A stretch of 64,000 nucleotides of DNA from Himantopus leucocephalus (lineage: Eukaryota; Chordata; Aves; Charadriiformes; Recurvirostridae): positions 24,890,169 to 24,954,168 of the forward strand of contig RSEF01000006.1 in assembly GCA_003993805.1 (NCBI GenBank), given 5' to 3'. The notes under the pieces were generated by a model that was not told the DNA's origin, ran no database searches, and was given only the letters and a program-made list of their open reading frames with translations. This document shows, one piece after another, positions 34,866 to 45,765 of the stretch. How positions within the stretch are numbered: the stretch's first letter is position 1; each line of letters opens with the position of its first letter. The position numbers and the translations under genes were made by a program.

Positions 34866-34990
34866 CGCCCCATGAATATTCAATGTTGCCGGTTGCCGGA
34901 GGAGCATCTGCCAATAAGTTATTGGTCCTGCGGCACCGGCCCCGCTCTCCACCGTGCAGAAATGCGTGTAATCCCATTAGCCCCGTCCCC
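34866..34990. promoter_or_regulatory. Candidate conserved element with the palindrome CCAATAAGTTATTGG
   Basis: ATGAATATTCAATG is followed by a perfect inverted repeat with 7-bp arms (34911-34925) that places two CCAAT cores face to face, then CGTGTAATCCCATTAG (OTX/PITX-like TAATCC). Confidence 0.4.
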
Positions 34991-35529
34991 TTGGCCACCC
35001 GCCCCGCACCAGTCCCGCTAATGAACGGCGTCTGGCCGCCACCCCCGAGGGCACCGACGGCAGCGGGGGACACCGGGGGCTCTGCCCCGTTATTAACTCC
35101 CAGCTTAATTACACCTCCCGTGCCAATTAACACAGCCGTGCGGCAAGGGAGAAGACGTGGGCTGGACACCCGTGTCCCTCCGTCGCTTCCCGTTGGCTCT
35201 CCCCGGCCCGGAGAAGCCAGGCCTGTCGCGACACAGAGGGTGACAGTCGTGATTTCGCCCCGATCCTGCGGCTCCCCTGCGCCCGTGGGGGCTGCTCACC
35301 GCCCCCGGCCCCGGCTGCCGGCAGCTGCCTTGTTTGTTTGCTTACCGGGGGAGCGGCGGCTGCTTTTGTCTCCTGCCCGCCCCGAGCCTTAGGCCTTTTC
35401 CCCATCAGACAAAGTCCTGTTTTGCCAACAGATCCGTGTCTCTCTCCCCTCCGTCCCCCGCATCTTAAAAGCGGCCCTCGGGGGCAGGGGCGCAGGCAGC
35501 GCCGCAGACCCCGCGCATGCCCTGCCGGC

Positions 35530-35765
35530 TCCGCTAACAAAGTAGCTTTCACTAATGAACAAGAAGATCCAATAATAGTGGTCTTAATTATTGCAAACGT
35601 TGTTGCGGGCTTAGCTATAAAAACCTCAAAACCCTCCTCGGTAAATCCTCGCGTTTATTTATTTATTTCCCCCCCTCCCTTTCCCTCCCCGAGGTTAATT
35701 AGCGCGCAAAAAAAAACCCCAAATACAAATTATGGCGGAACCGAGGGGTAAACTTAAATCTAAAT
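35530..35765. promoter_or_regulatory. Candidate conserved non-coding element
   Basis: AT-rich insert in CpG-rich DNA with CACTAATGAAC, CCAATAATAG, CTTAATTATTGC, TAGCTATAAAAACC, three TTTA repeats (TTTATTTATTTATTTC) and GGTTAATTAGCGCG. Confidence 0.4.
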
Positions 35766-35830
35766 TGCTGCTGTTTGCATTAGCCTTCGGAGAGGAGGGC
35801 CGGGCAGGAGGGGCAGCTCCCCCCGTCCCC

Positions 35831-35852
35831 NCCCCCCCCCCCCCCCCCCCCC
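35831..35852. repeat. Poly-C tract (21 C) next to a single N
   Basis: An N at 35831 precedes 21 consecutive C within a CpG-rich block. The length is uncertain for the same reason as at 63311. Confidence 0.75.
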
Positions 35853-36259
35853 GCCGCAGGCAGCTGCCGTACAGGTGGGCGGCTGCGGGGACGAGTCCTC
35901 GCCCTGCCCGGGGTCCCCTCTCCCCCCGAAGTTAGGGAGCTCCGGCGGGTTCAGACGCTTTTCCTTCGCCGGCAGAAATCCACCCGAGTTCTGGCAGGGC
36001 ACTCGCAAAACTCGCCGCACGTCGTTTGCAGCGCAGAGGGCGCGCAGGAACAGAGCGCGTTTGGGATTAACCGTGACCAAAAAAAAAAAATAAAATATCA
36101 AAAATCTAGAAATAGAAAATCATCGAGGTTTCCAAATCCTAATCCTCCCCCCGTGGCACAACCCGCCCACCCCGCTGCACCCCACTCCTCCCGCTCCCCG
36201 CGGGGTAAAACACCGAGCGAGCTCCCGCCGGGGCACCGCTGCCCCGGGGATGGGGAGTG

Positions 36260-36402
36260 CAAGGGATTATCCGGGTTTAAACACGATCGGCCATTTATGC
36301 AAATAGCATTCTCCACACTTGTAAGTTTAACTAGTTATCTGAATTTTCCACTATTGTATTAACTGTATTTTCCACCTGTAATTAGTTGTAATTTTCCAGT
36401 GC
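36260..36402. promoter_or_regulatory. Candidate regulatory module: octamer plus three phased ATTTTCCA boxes
   Basis: A perfect octamer ATGCAAAT (36297-36304) precedes ATTTTCCA at 36343-36350, 36367-36374 and 36391-36398, each exactly 24 bases apart. A CACCTG E-box and TAATTAG lie between boxes two and three. TTTTCC is the NFAT/Rel half-site core. Confidence 0.45.
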
Positions 36403-37544
36403 TACAGCCTCCCGATCCACCGAGCAGGCACAGGGAGAAGGCAGAGCCGTCTCCGTCCCCAAGGCTCTTTTTTTCTGCTTGTAACCACCCAGGAGGGATC
36501 CCAAAAAACAGCTTAAGGAGAGAGCACGACAGAAAACAAACAAATTAAACAAGGTGTGTAAACATGAGTCGGGGAGAAGAGTAGGCGACACCGGTTTTTC
36601 AGTCCCGTGCACATCACCGGCGGCTTTGAATTGCCGGTTCCAGTGCAGAGGGTCGGGGGGTTGTGTAAAGTCGCTGTTTCGTGTCACTGCTCCCTCCGCG
36701 ACTTTCCGGAGCGGGAGCTTGCGGGACCCCAGCAGGTCCCGCGGTGCCTGGCTGGCCGGTGGGGGGTCACCCATGGGCACCGGGGGCACGAAGGGACGTG
36801 GGTGGTTGAGGGTGGGGAAATGAGCTTTAATTTCTGGGGACAAATACTTGAAGGCTCCGAGGGAATAGCGCTGTCCGAGGCACTAAAATAGTCTTCCAAG
36901 ACATTTCTCTCCGTACCGCTGCTGCAGCTGAGGATGCCCTGAGAAACAGGGACAACTTCCAGCAGCTCATGCCCTGCAGCAAACCTCCCCCAAAACTGGA
37001 AGTGGCAGGAGCCGGGGCTTCAGAGGTGTGTGTGGGAGGAAAGGTGCACACCCAGATCTGAGCTCCAGGGTCGGGGATGCTGTGTCCAGGATAAAACTCT
37101 GCTCTTCAGACCCCGCTATCGGTCTGTGAGGTCCTACACAGAAACGCAGGGCTGGGTGGGTGGATTTCAGTCCTAAGAGAAATCCTAATCAATCACCGTG
37201 CTTAGCGGGCAGCATCCTCGGAGCTGAGCCCCGAGCGCAGCCTTGCAGGTGCAATTAGAAGTGAGAGCTAACGCAAGGCAGCGAGTGAGCCCGTAGTAGC
37301 AGTATTTGCAGAGAGATGCCAGGCGAGCGCTGGGGTCCCACACCGTGTCCTGCAGGAGGAAGAGTCCTTGCAAAACCCGGATCCATACCCCAGCCTCACT
37401 CAGTTCCAGGAGCGGCTCAGTGGCAAAGCTCAAGTTTAGATGAGTCCCATCAAACACTGAACTCACTGTGAGTGAAGCGGCAGCTCTGACATCCCCTTCC
37501 CAGGCTCCCACAATCCCCCCAGCATCTTTTTTTTTTTTTTTTTT

Positions 37545-37760
37545 CCCCAGGACTTTTACTGCTCAGAGGAGATGAGCCAAGACATTTCCTTCTCCCCTTT
37601 CATAAATATTGCATCTCCCAAATGCAATTACCAAGGGCGAAGCGACACAAGTGTTTGCTAAATAAGATTATGTGATAATGTTAATGTATTTTATGCCTGT
37701 GCTGTGACACCAGACAATCCCCCTATTAATAACAGCTCAATGAGATGTGGAAGTTCTTAA
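37545..37760. promoter_or_regulatory. Candidate conserved non-coding element
   Basis: After a T18 run the text becomes AT-rich and complex: CATAAATATTGC, AATGCAATTACC, GTTTGCTAAATAAG, GATTATGTGATAATG, GTTAATGTATTTTATG and CTATTAATAACAG. Confidence 0.4.
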
Positions 37761-40700
37761 CAGGGTGCTTTGGGGGATTGGGGATTTTTTTTTTTGCACC
37801 AGGGGAAGGCAAGCGCAGTACCATGGCATCGGTTGCAAGGGAGGAAGAGCCTATTCCCAGGGATCAACTGAAATGGCAAGTGAAGTCCTAAGTAGCCCAG
37901 AGGGTCCGGTTGTGCTGTAGGTAACACACAGATCGGTTAGCTGCTAACAGGGTGTAAATCACTCACAGCACTTCTTAATGCAACAGGCCTAGAGAGGTTT
38001 GTGCACATTATCATGATCCTGTGACTGAATTACTGCCTGGCTATCAGCCATGTATTATCTAACATTTGGGGGCCCTGTGGGCTCATCAGAAGTGCTCTGT
38101 GGCAGCCCACGTGTCGTGTCCCCAGCTATTAATAACGGGCAGAGCTGCACCTCTCTCCCTAGCTAACACGAGACCAAGAAAAGCAACAACAAAAAGCATC
38201 CGTTGGTCCAACTTCCCTCAGTCAGAACAAAATACCCCCATCAAATCTGAGCACTCCTCTGCTGATCTCCAGTTCCCCAAGATTTATCCTCTTGTCATTC
38301 CTTCTCTCCAGTGGCAGTGTCCATCTGCTGTCCCTCATGGTCTTCTGCCTCTATCGTATGACTGTCAACCATGTGCCCATTTGCGTATGGCCAAAAGTAA
38401 CAACATTTAGACGTGGCCCCTTTTTAGAAAGTCCTTTGAAAACTCTGTATTGCACAGCCCAGGCTTTTCCAGCAGTCCCCGCTCCCAGTGCCCACAGGGT
38501 TAACAGAGAAGCACCAGCTCCCAGGTCCATCCATCTGCAGGGCACACAGCAGCCCTGTGATGGCTTTGCAGGACATCGTGGGAAACACAGCAACTTGCTT
38601 GTGCTGAGCTGCCCATGGGGCACCACGCTGAAAGCGTGAGCAGCCCCAGCCTTCAAGTCGGGGAGTTCCCTGTAGCCCTGTATTGCAGGGCAGCTACAGC
38701 CCTTGAGCCAACAGCCTCAATCCCACAGCCGCTGGCCAGAGCTTGGTCCATCACCCCTATGTTGATGCAAACAAGGTGATACACGAGTCCTTTGCCTTCT
38801 TTGATGCTAGCAGGGGAAATTCCTCCAGAGCCTGTAAAGTTTGCCTCTCTATTTCACATTAGCACTAGTTTGTAGCTGCCCTCTGGCCCCCAGGGTGGAA
38901 GGTCAATCCTTTATTTACTTAGTCCCTCACTTAGTTCATCTGCAGCCCTTTCAGTGCTTTGGATAACAGACACAAAGCGGGCTGCTAACCTGCTCCCTAG
39001 CCAGGAGCCTGCACTCCTCAACTCCCGTGCCAGGGAGAACATTGTGTTCTCCAGGCGATACCGGTGCAGCACAGCAAAGCAGACTGGGTGGGCAGCAGCT
39101 CTTTCCCACCCAGGGGCAAAGTCTGATTCAGCGTGGAGCAAAATGAGAGATGTAGAGGCTTCCAAGCACTGACATGCTTAGGTTAAAAGTTGTGAATGGT
39201 AGGGGAAAATTATATCCCTGACATCACCTGGCAGGTCCTGCTTGCTGGTGCCTCTGGAGCTGGTTGCAGTCCTTCGCTGCCCTTGAACATTGCAGCATCC
39301 TTGTGCCATTGCCCTCCCGGAGTGACCCAGGGCCTGTCCTGGGCCCGTTAAATGCTGCTGCAGCTGCAAGAGCCTCAGCAGGCAAAGCTAGAGCCCTGTG
39401 CTGAGTAGGGGAACGTGCCAGCTCTGGGCTCCATGCCCAGCACAGGGGGCTGCTGCCCCCCCACCCAGTGCCCTCTCTGCAGTTAGACCATCCCCAGGAC
39501 ATGAGAGCCTGGTGGGTCCCAGCTGAGCCCTGGACCCCTCGGGGTGGCTGATGGGTGTGCTCGAAGGCAGAAAGTTTCCCAAAAGCAGAGAAGTGCAGCT
39601 CCGTACAGCAGCCACAGTCCCCTGACCGGGGCTGGCCACAAAACCAGCAGGTTTCAAAGCTTGCCCGCTTGCATCAGCCTGGCGAGTGGCATTTTCCCAG
39701 TCCTGTCCCACCTGGGGACAGCCACCGCCAAGCTTCTCTCCCCTCATTCGGGATGCTACAGCTTGCTGTGGGGCAGCTGAGCCTCCCCTCAACCCCCCTT
39801 TGTCTGCGAGTAACATCAAACCAAAGCAATCAACAGTAGCAAAAAAGCAGTTTTAGTAACTAGACAATTATCAAATCTTTGCTATTTAGTAATACTCATA
39901 TTAAAAGGACAAATTAAAGTACTTCTCAAGCACCCCCATACATGTGCAGGGTTTAGGCCCTGAAGAAGCAGATGAGGGATCCAGACTGCCTCAGAGGAGA
40001 CCACGCACCAGGTATCCGTGCAGTAGCCTGAGGGCAGCCCTGTCCCACCAGCAAGGGACCCAGGGTGCCACTGCAGGCACCACTGGCTGCAAGGAACAGA
40101 GGTGGTTTCCGAGGGTCAGCCGAAGGCAGACACAAAAGGGGTTTCCTTGAAGGCTCCGGGCGCTGGGAGGGAAACCTGCCCTTTGTCTGGGTGCCTCGGG
40201 CCGGCTGTTTATTCACGTCCCGCAGAACAATGCCGCAGCCGGAAAAACCGGCCTCCCCCCACCCACCCCCCCGCCCGCCACAGGCCCGGCTGGAGGGGCC
40301 ATGCGTCGCCCCCAACCTCGTCCCCAGGGTGGGTGAGCGGTGCCTTGGCTCACAGCCATGCTGCTCGTGTTTGTCACCACGGGGGCTTTTTTTTTTTTAA
40401 ATCTTTTTGTTGCAGTGCTCTCCTATTCCTTCAGAGGACGGGAAGCGGCAGCTTCTTGGAGAGGAGGTTGGGGATTTGGGGAGTTTCAGGCCGGGATGGA
40501 GCATGAGCTCATCCGCCCTGACCCTCCACCACAGCCCTGTCCCACAGCATCCTCCGGCTGCAGCGCTGCTGGCTGTAACCCAGCTCACGCTCCAGGGAGC
40601 CCGGCTGCGCCCCGTGCACGTCTGACCTGGGGAGATCATTCCTGCTGAACAGCCAAGCCACTGCTCCAGAGATCCAGGCAAGCCACAAACCTGGCTGTAG

Positions 40701-43700
40701 CCGAGCTCAGAGGAGAGAAGGCTGTAGTCCTGCCCACCCAGACTTCCGTGCTTGAGGGCAGAGGCTTCCCTACACCCCAGGGATGGTGGGGTTTCAAGGC
40801 AGCACTAAGCTGAGCTCTAGCATCCCCTGCGCAGCCACCTTTCCCTGGGCAGCCTGGAGAAATGAGCCAAACAGGAGCAGTGCCCCCCGCTAAGGGTTAT
40901 AGGGTGAAGGCTAAGCTGTGCCCCAGGTGCTCAGCATTTAGCAGGATTAAACTCTCACAGGGATGGCGAGTTGTTATCACCTGGAGGATGTTGCAAGGCA
41001 GTGCTCTGCCTTCCCGTTGAGAGCTCCTTGCGTTCCCTGAGTGAGATGTGTTCCCACTTTGATTGCATTATAGGATGTGACAAGCTGATCCCTGCCAGGA
41101 AATTAATGAGCCCCAAACACCTTGCCCATCCATCACCACCCCAATCAGTTACCTAGCGCGTTACCCACCCTGGCCACACACCCAGCGCTGCTGGGCATTG
41201 ATGGTCCATGACAGCCTAAAACTTCGCTTTCCACGGCTCTAATGCTGCTGCCAGGCTGGCAAGGGGCTCAGTTCACCGCTGGTCCAGCATAACCCCAGCC
41301 CTGCCCAAACCGCAGCAAAAAGTGGCCAGCAAGGGCTGGTTCTCCTGCTGATGCTTCCCTCCAGGCAGCGGTGTCTGACCAGTGCCTGTGTTGTCACCTT
41401 TCTGTTGCCCACAGGAGCCTCTAAGGTCATCACAGTTCTGGCTGCCAGGGACGTGGGGAAATGCCCCATGACTACCAGAAAAAACTCAAACCTCATGTTT
41501 GTTGATGGTCTGAGCAGATTAACACGGAGCTGAAAATGAGTGCAGAAAGCCTGGGAGGCTGGAGAAGTGTCTCCTTACCGAAACAGAGCTGGGATTTGGG
41601 GGAAAAAATTGAAGGAAAATGAATAAGAGTGGTTCTAGGATACATCAGAGGGAAGAGCATCATCCTGGGGCTGCATTTCCCGGACCAGGGGTGCAAAGGG
41701 GCACTCGCAAGATGCTAGCAAGTGGTAACAGTTTGCAGAAACCATGATAAAAGGAGCTGAAAGCTCAAATGGATGAAGGCATTCCCAGGGTGCTCCCCAG
41801 GGTCAGGCCCCTGCGTGCTGCCGTACCAAAACCGGTACTTAATGTGCCCACAGCCTTGCAGAAGATTTTATGAGACACTGGTGCGCCGCAACACATTTGC
41901 TCATGCTTGCAGCTTGCAAGGTGGATCCCTTGAAGCTGCTGGTGGGTTTTGGGGCACTGATGCTGAATGTTTGATGCTTAGCAGCACCACTGTGGTGAGA
42001 CGACAGCTCCCTGGGCTTGTGCCAGGAGAGCAGCCATCCCACCTGGCACCTCAGCATCCCGCTTACGTGCCCCACTGTGTGCACATCTGGGGCTGGTGAG
42101 GGGCAGAGGGGTGCTGGAAGGTGGGTTAGATGGGGGTACTCACCTCCCCAGGAGGAGATGCCCTGGCAGGGAGGTCCCTTCTGAGAGCTCCGGTGCCTGG
42201 CTGTGGCCCCCCGGGGCAAGAGGAGCTGGCTGGTAGCCACATCTCCCGCAGCAATGGGACTGGGCGAGCTGGGGGGGCACTGAAACCCCAAAACCTGGCC
42301 AGCAAGGACAGGTAACAGCAGATGCAGTGAAGCATTTTGTGCAGCAGCCAAGGCCAAGGAAAGCTCTCAGGGTGAGGGTGTTCATAATGCCCTTTTGCAC
42401 CTTCCCAGCACACGCAAAGAGCCCGGGCAGGAGGCAGAGGGTTGGCTCCTGCAGATGGGGTTGGGTCCCAGGGATGGGGATGTCTACAAATGCTTTCCAG
42501 TGAGCTGCTGCTTTCCCTGAAAAGTGGGATTTCATTAAATCAGCTTTGAAGTAGTGGGGGAAATTCCCACGTCGTGCTTGCACTTCACTTTGTCTCCATT
42601 GGATAATTATGAAAAATACAGCTTTCCAAATATGTCACTTATTCTTCTTCAATTTAAAAATTTCTCTTCCACCTCATTCTCCAGGCAGTACTTTTTACTT
42701 CATCTCAATTGTGAAAAAAAAAAATAAATTAAAATCTTCTATTTCTAGTACTAAAAGAAAACAGAGACAAAAACTTTCCAATTTAAAACTTTCTCACCAC
42801 AAAATAAGGACAAGGTGAAACATTTTTTTCCCAATCATCTTTGTTACTCTTGAAAAATTTCAAAAGGAAAAAAGCCCCCAAAACACAAAAATTCAGTAGT
42901 TTCCTCCCCGAGCTGATGGAGATCTCTCTGGAGGAAATGTGTCCGATAAGCTAAAGTAAAAGCCGCCTCCCCTGCTTTATCTCAAGCAGTGTGTCAGATG
43001 GGTATTTCTAGCAGGATCTCTTCTGGACACTCAGAGCATCAAATTACTCTCCCATCCTGTACTCCTCCGCTGAACTGTTTTGGAGCTCCTGGATCAATCG
43101 GGGCCCACCAGAGATGCCGGGCAGCCACGCTGCAGTGGGACATGGTCCGTGGCTGGAGGGAAAGGCTCTTGCCAATGGCAGGCAAATGTGCATCTTTGTC
43201 CTTTGACATGGCTGCTTCGCTGGAGAGGGCTGAGGATGCTCCAGGAGCTGCCCCTTGAGCCATGGGGTGTGACTGGGAGAGCCCTGTTTCATCAAGGGGT
43301 TTTTGGTCTTAGGAAAGCTGCTTCGGTGCCTCAGTTTCCCCACTAAGTGTTACAAGCAGCCACCTCACTATTGCCTTTCCTAAAGCAAGCATGGACCAGA
43401 AATATTTTCATTTCCCAGCATTAGAGGCATCTTACCGATAAATCCAAAGCCAGCAGCCTTTGCTTCTGCCCCCACACGGGGCCACGCAGAGAATTGAACC
43501 CCTGAGAGCATCCAGCCCCAAAACACCTCATGGCTTGGGCTGGACACCTGCTGCCAGCCTGGCTGGGGCACAGACGGCAGCGGTGAGAACAGGGCTGGTT
43601 ATGTCCTCACCCTGGCTGCGTCCTTATTCCCCATCTCGGGGTTTGCTGCTAGTATCCCCGCTTGCCCAGGGAAATAACCCCTTCGGCTGCCATCACTGGG

Positions 43701-44374
43701 GTGTCAACCCACACCTCTGTCCACCACCTCCCTCGGGGCTTTGCATCCAGGCACTGAGATGGGGATGCCCATCCCTGCAGCAGAGAGAGGGCCAAAAGGA
43801 GCCCAGCCCGGAAACCCTGACCTAAAATGAGGCCAATTACCCATTAATTGATGCTGCCCACTCCCCAGTGATTAATTGTCAAGAGAAACCATGTCACATT
43901 TTGCAAGCCCAGACTCCAGCGCAGCGACACGGTGGGTCCTTTATCAGCCCCGGGGCCAGCCGTGGCACCAGCCTGTCTGAGCCAGCCAGGTACCTCTGAG
44001 TCCCAGGGCTTGTTTGTTTTGGTGTAAGCCTGAGCGTAATTGGGGCTAAAGAAAAATATCCACAGCAAAACAAGTGCGGCGCCAATGATGGACACAGCCC
44101 TGCAGCCAGCACGAAGACAGATGGGAGAAAAGCTTGTCCCGAGAAGCCCAGGTGGAGATGCTCGAAGAGTTCAACACATGGCTGTTGACCATTCAATTAA
44201 TTTCCAGTGGTCCCTGTGAGAGTGAAGATGCCGGCTAAGCACCTCCTGCAGCCAGGGCTGGAGGGAGAGTCCCACTGCACCCCGGTCTGCCCTCCCAGCC
44301 TGGGGAGCAGGGCTGCCTGTGCCAGCCACGGAACTTTCTCGTGGCTTTCCTTCCCCCAGCTTCCCCCAAGTACC
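37761..44374. other. Non-coding spacer
   Basis: GC-moderate text with an AT-rich stretch at about 42.59-42.90 kb and scattered short A/T runs. I see no gene, RNA gene or recognisable transposon. Confidence 0.55.
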
Positions 44375-44960
44375 AACCTGAATAATTCATGTACGAGACA
44401 GAGAAGAGGATAAATCACAAGCAATGATTAACATGAGTTATTTTATGTGCTGGGAAGATCTATCGGCCCAGCTCCACCAGGTTGCAGTGATTAATGCAGC
44501 GCCACTGCCCTGGACAGAAGCCCTTACATTCAATTACAGATGCTGGGGGGCTCCCAGGCAGCAAGAAATCAAACAGAGACGAGACTGACTGGGGAAACCC
44601 CAGTCCACCGTAAAAGATTTTGAGTGGATCCGCCCCATATTAGCCTCAATCAGGTTTAATGGGGTTCAGACAGGTTAAGAAACCAAACACCCAGGAAAAT
44701 CAGGCACGCTCTAACATCCCCGTGCATTTGCGACTTAGTGCAAAGCCATCAAAGCCAGTTTTTAGGTCACGTCCATCATGCGAGTCTGCAGGTTTATCAG
44801 GCCAGCCCTCCAACGCCCTGGGAGCAGACTAGCCTGGGGTGCAGAGACTGTTTTAAAAAATAAAAAAAATGCAACATCCTGGCTTGATTAACATTAATTA
44901 GCTAACAATTCATTAACATTAATTAGTTAACAAACTGAATGTTATTCTGATTCCTTGGTA
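44375..44960. promoter_or_regulatory. Candidate conserved cluster with a duplicated homeodomain box
   Basis: Motif-dense text (CCTGAATAATTCATG, GCAATGATTAACATG, GTGATTAATGCAG, CATTCAATTACAG, CAGGTTTAATGGG) ends in two near-identical 22-base copies at 44887-44908 and 44912-44933, differing by one base. Each contains ATTAACATTAATTAG and then TAACAA. Each copy holds a TTAATTAG core; the second also creates GTTAAC. Confidence 0.5.
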
Positions 44961-45604
44961 ACAGCTGACTCCAAATGCCCCTTTTTCACCCTGTCCAGGG
45001 CTGCCTCTTGCAAGGCATCGTTTCCAGGCTAGCCTGTGAGCTTCGGTCTTTTGGGGCAGGATCCCTCCTGTGCCTCGTAGGCACCAACTGATTTGTTTCT
45101 GACAACCAGCAGCCATACAGAAATGCTCCTGCATCTGCTGGAAGACCCAAAGAGGGGGAGTTCTGGGTTTTTTTTATAGCCAAGCCCTTATCAAGCTCAC
45201 AGGTGTCAGATGCGATGTGATGTGGTTTAATACAGCTCCTGGGCTGGCTCTGCAATAGTGACTATTTTTTTCTGTTTGATCTCTCTGCTGTAGTTATACC
45301 TGATTCCTTCTTCTTGTATCATTGGCCTCAATAACAAAATGCCTGTTTATTTCAATTCAGACCTTGCTAAACAACGCAACACCAAATTTAGGACCAGGAA
45401 AGCCACCACTGAGCCGTCTCTGTGCAGTTAGGCTATAACTACCTATTTTAGGGCCTCGATCATGTCAGACCTGCAGCACTGATTGAAAAGAAGAGGAAAA
45501 GCTATGGTCACAGCCCTCTTGGTGGTGAAGCCCCCTGCCCCTCACTGTGGCAAGCTGCCCCCGCAGCCCGTCCGGGCTCTCGCTCCCTGCTCACGGCACA
45601 GCAA

Positions 45605-45765
45605 TCTGCCAGGGAGGAGTTGTATTAGCCCAAGCCATTAACACAGAAAGTTAGTAGGCTCTTGGGCAGAGTCTATTTTCATATTCATTTGGCTAATTAA
45701 ATGTAAATCATTGCTCGGAATTACCACGAAGGATCCCAAGCCCCATTAGCTAGCCCGTATTCACA
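45605..45765. promoter_or_regulatory. Candidate conserved non-coding element
   Basis: Complex AT-rich text with GTATTAGC, GCCATTAACAC, CATATTCATTTGGC, GGCTAATTAAATG followed by TAAATCATTG, GGAATTACC and CCATTAGCTAGCC. The TAATTAAATGTAAAT run resembles a POU-homeodomain composite. Confidence 0.45.

Larger units (their letters stand above)
33845..36260. other. CpG-rich domain upstream of TLX1 with embedded AT-rich blocks
   Basis: CpG-dense text (about 33.85-34.13, 34.43-34.52, 34.64-34.86, 34.92-35.56 and 35.76-36.26 kb) alternates with AT-rich, motif-dense blocks. No coding exon is recognised. It could be the promoter of a non-coding transcript or a distal regulatory CpG island of TLX1. Confidence 0.5.
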
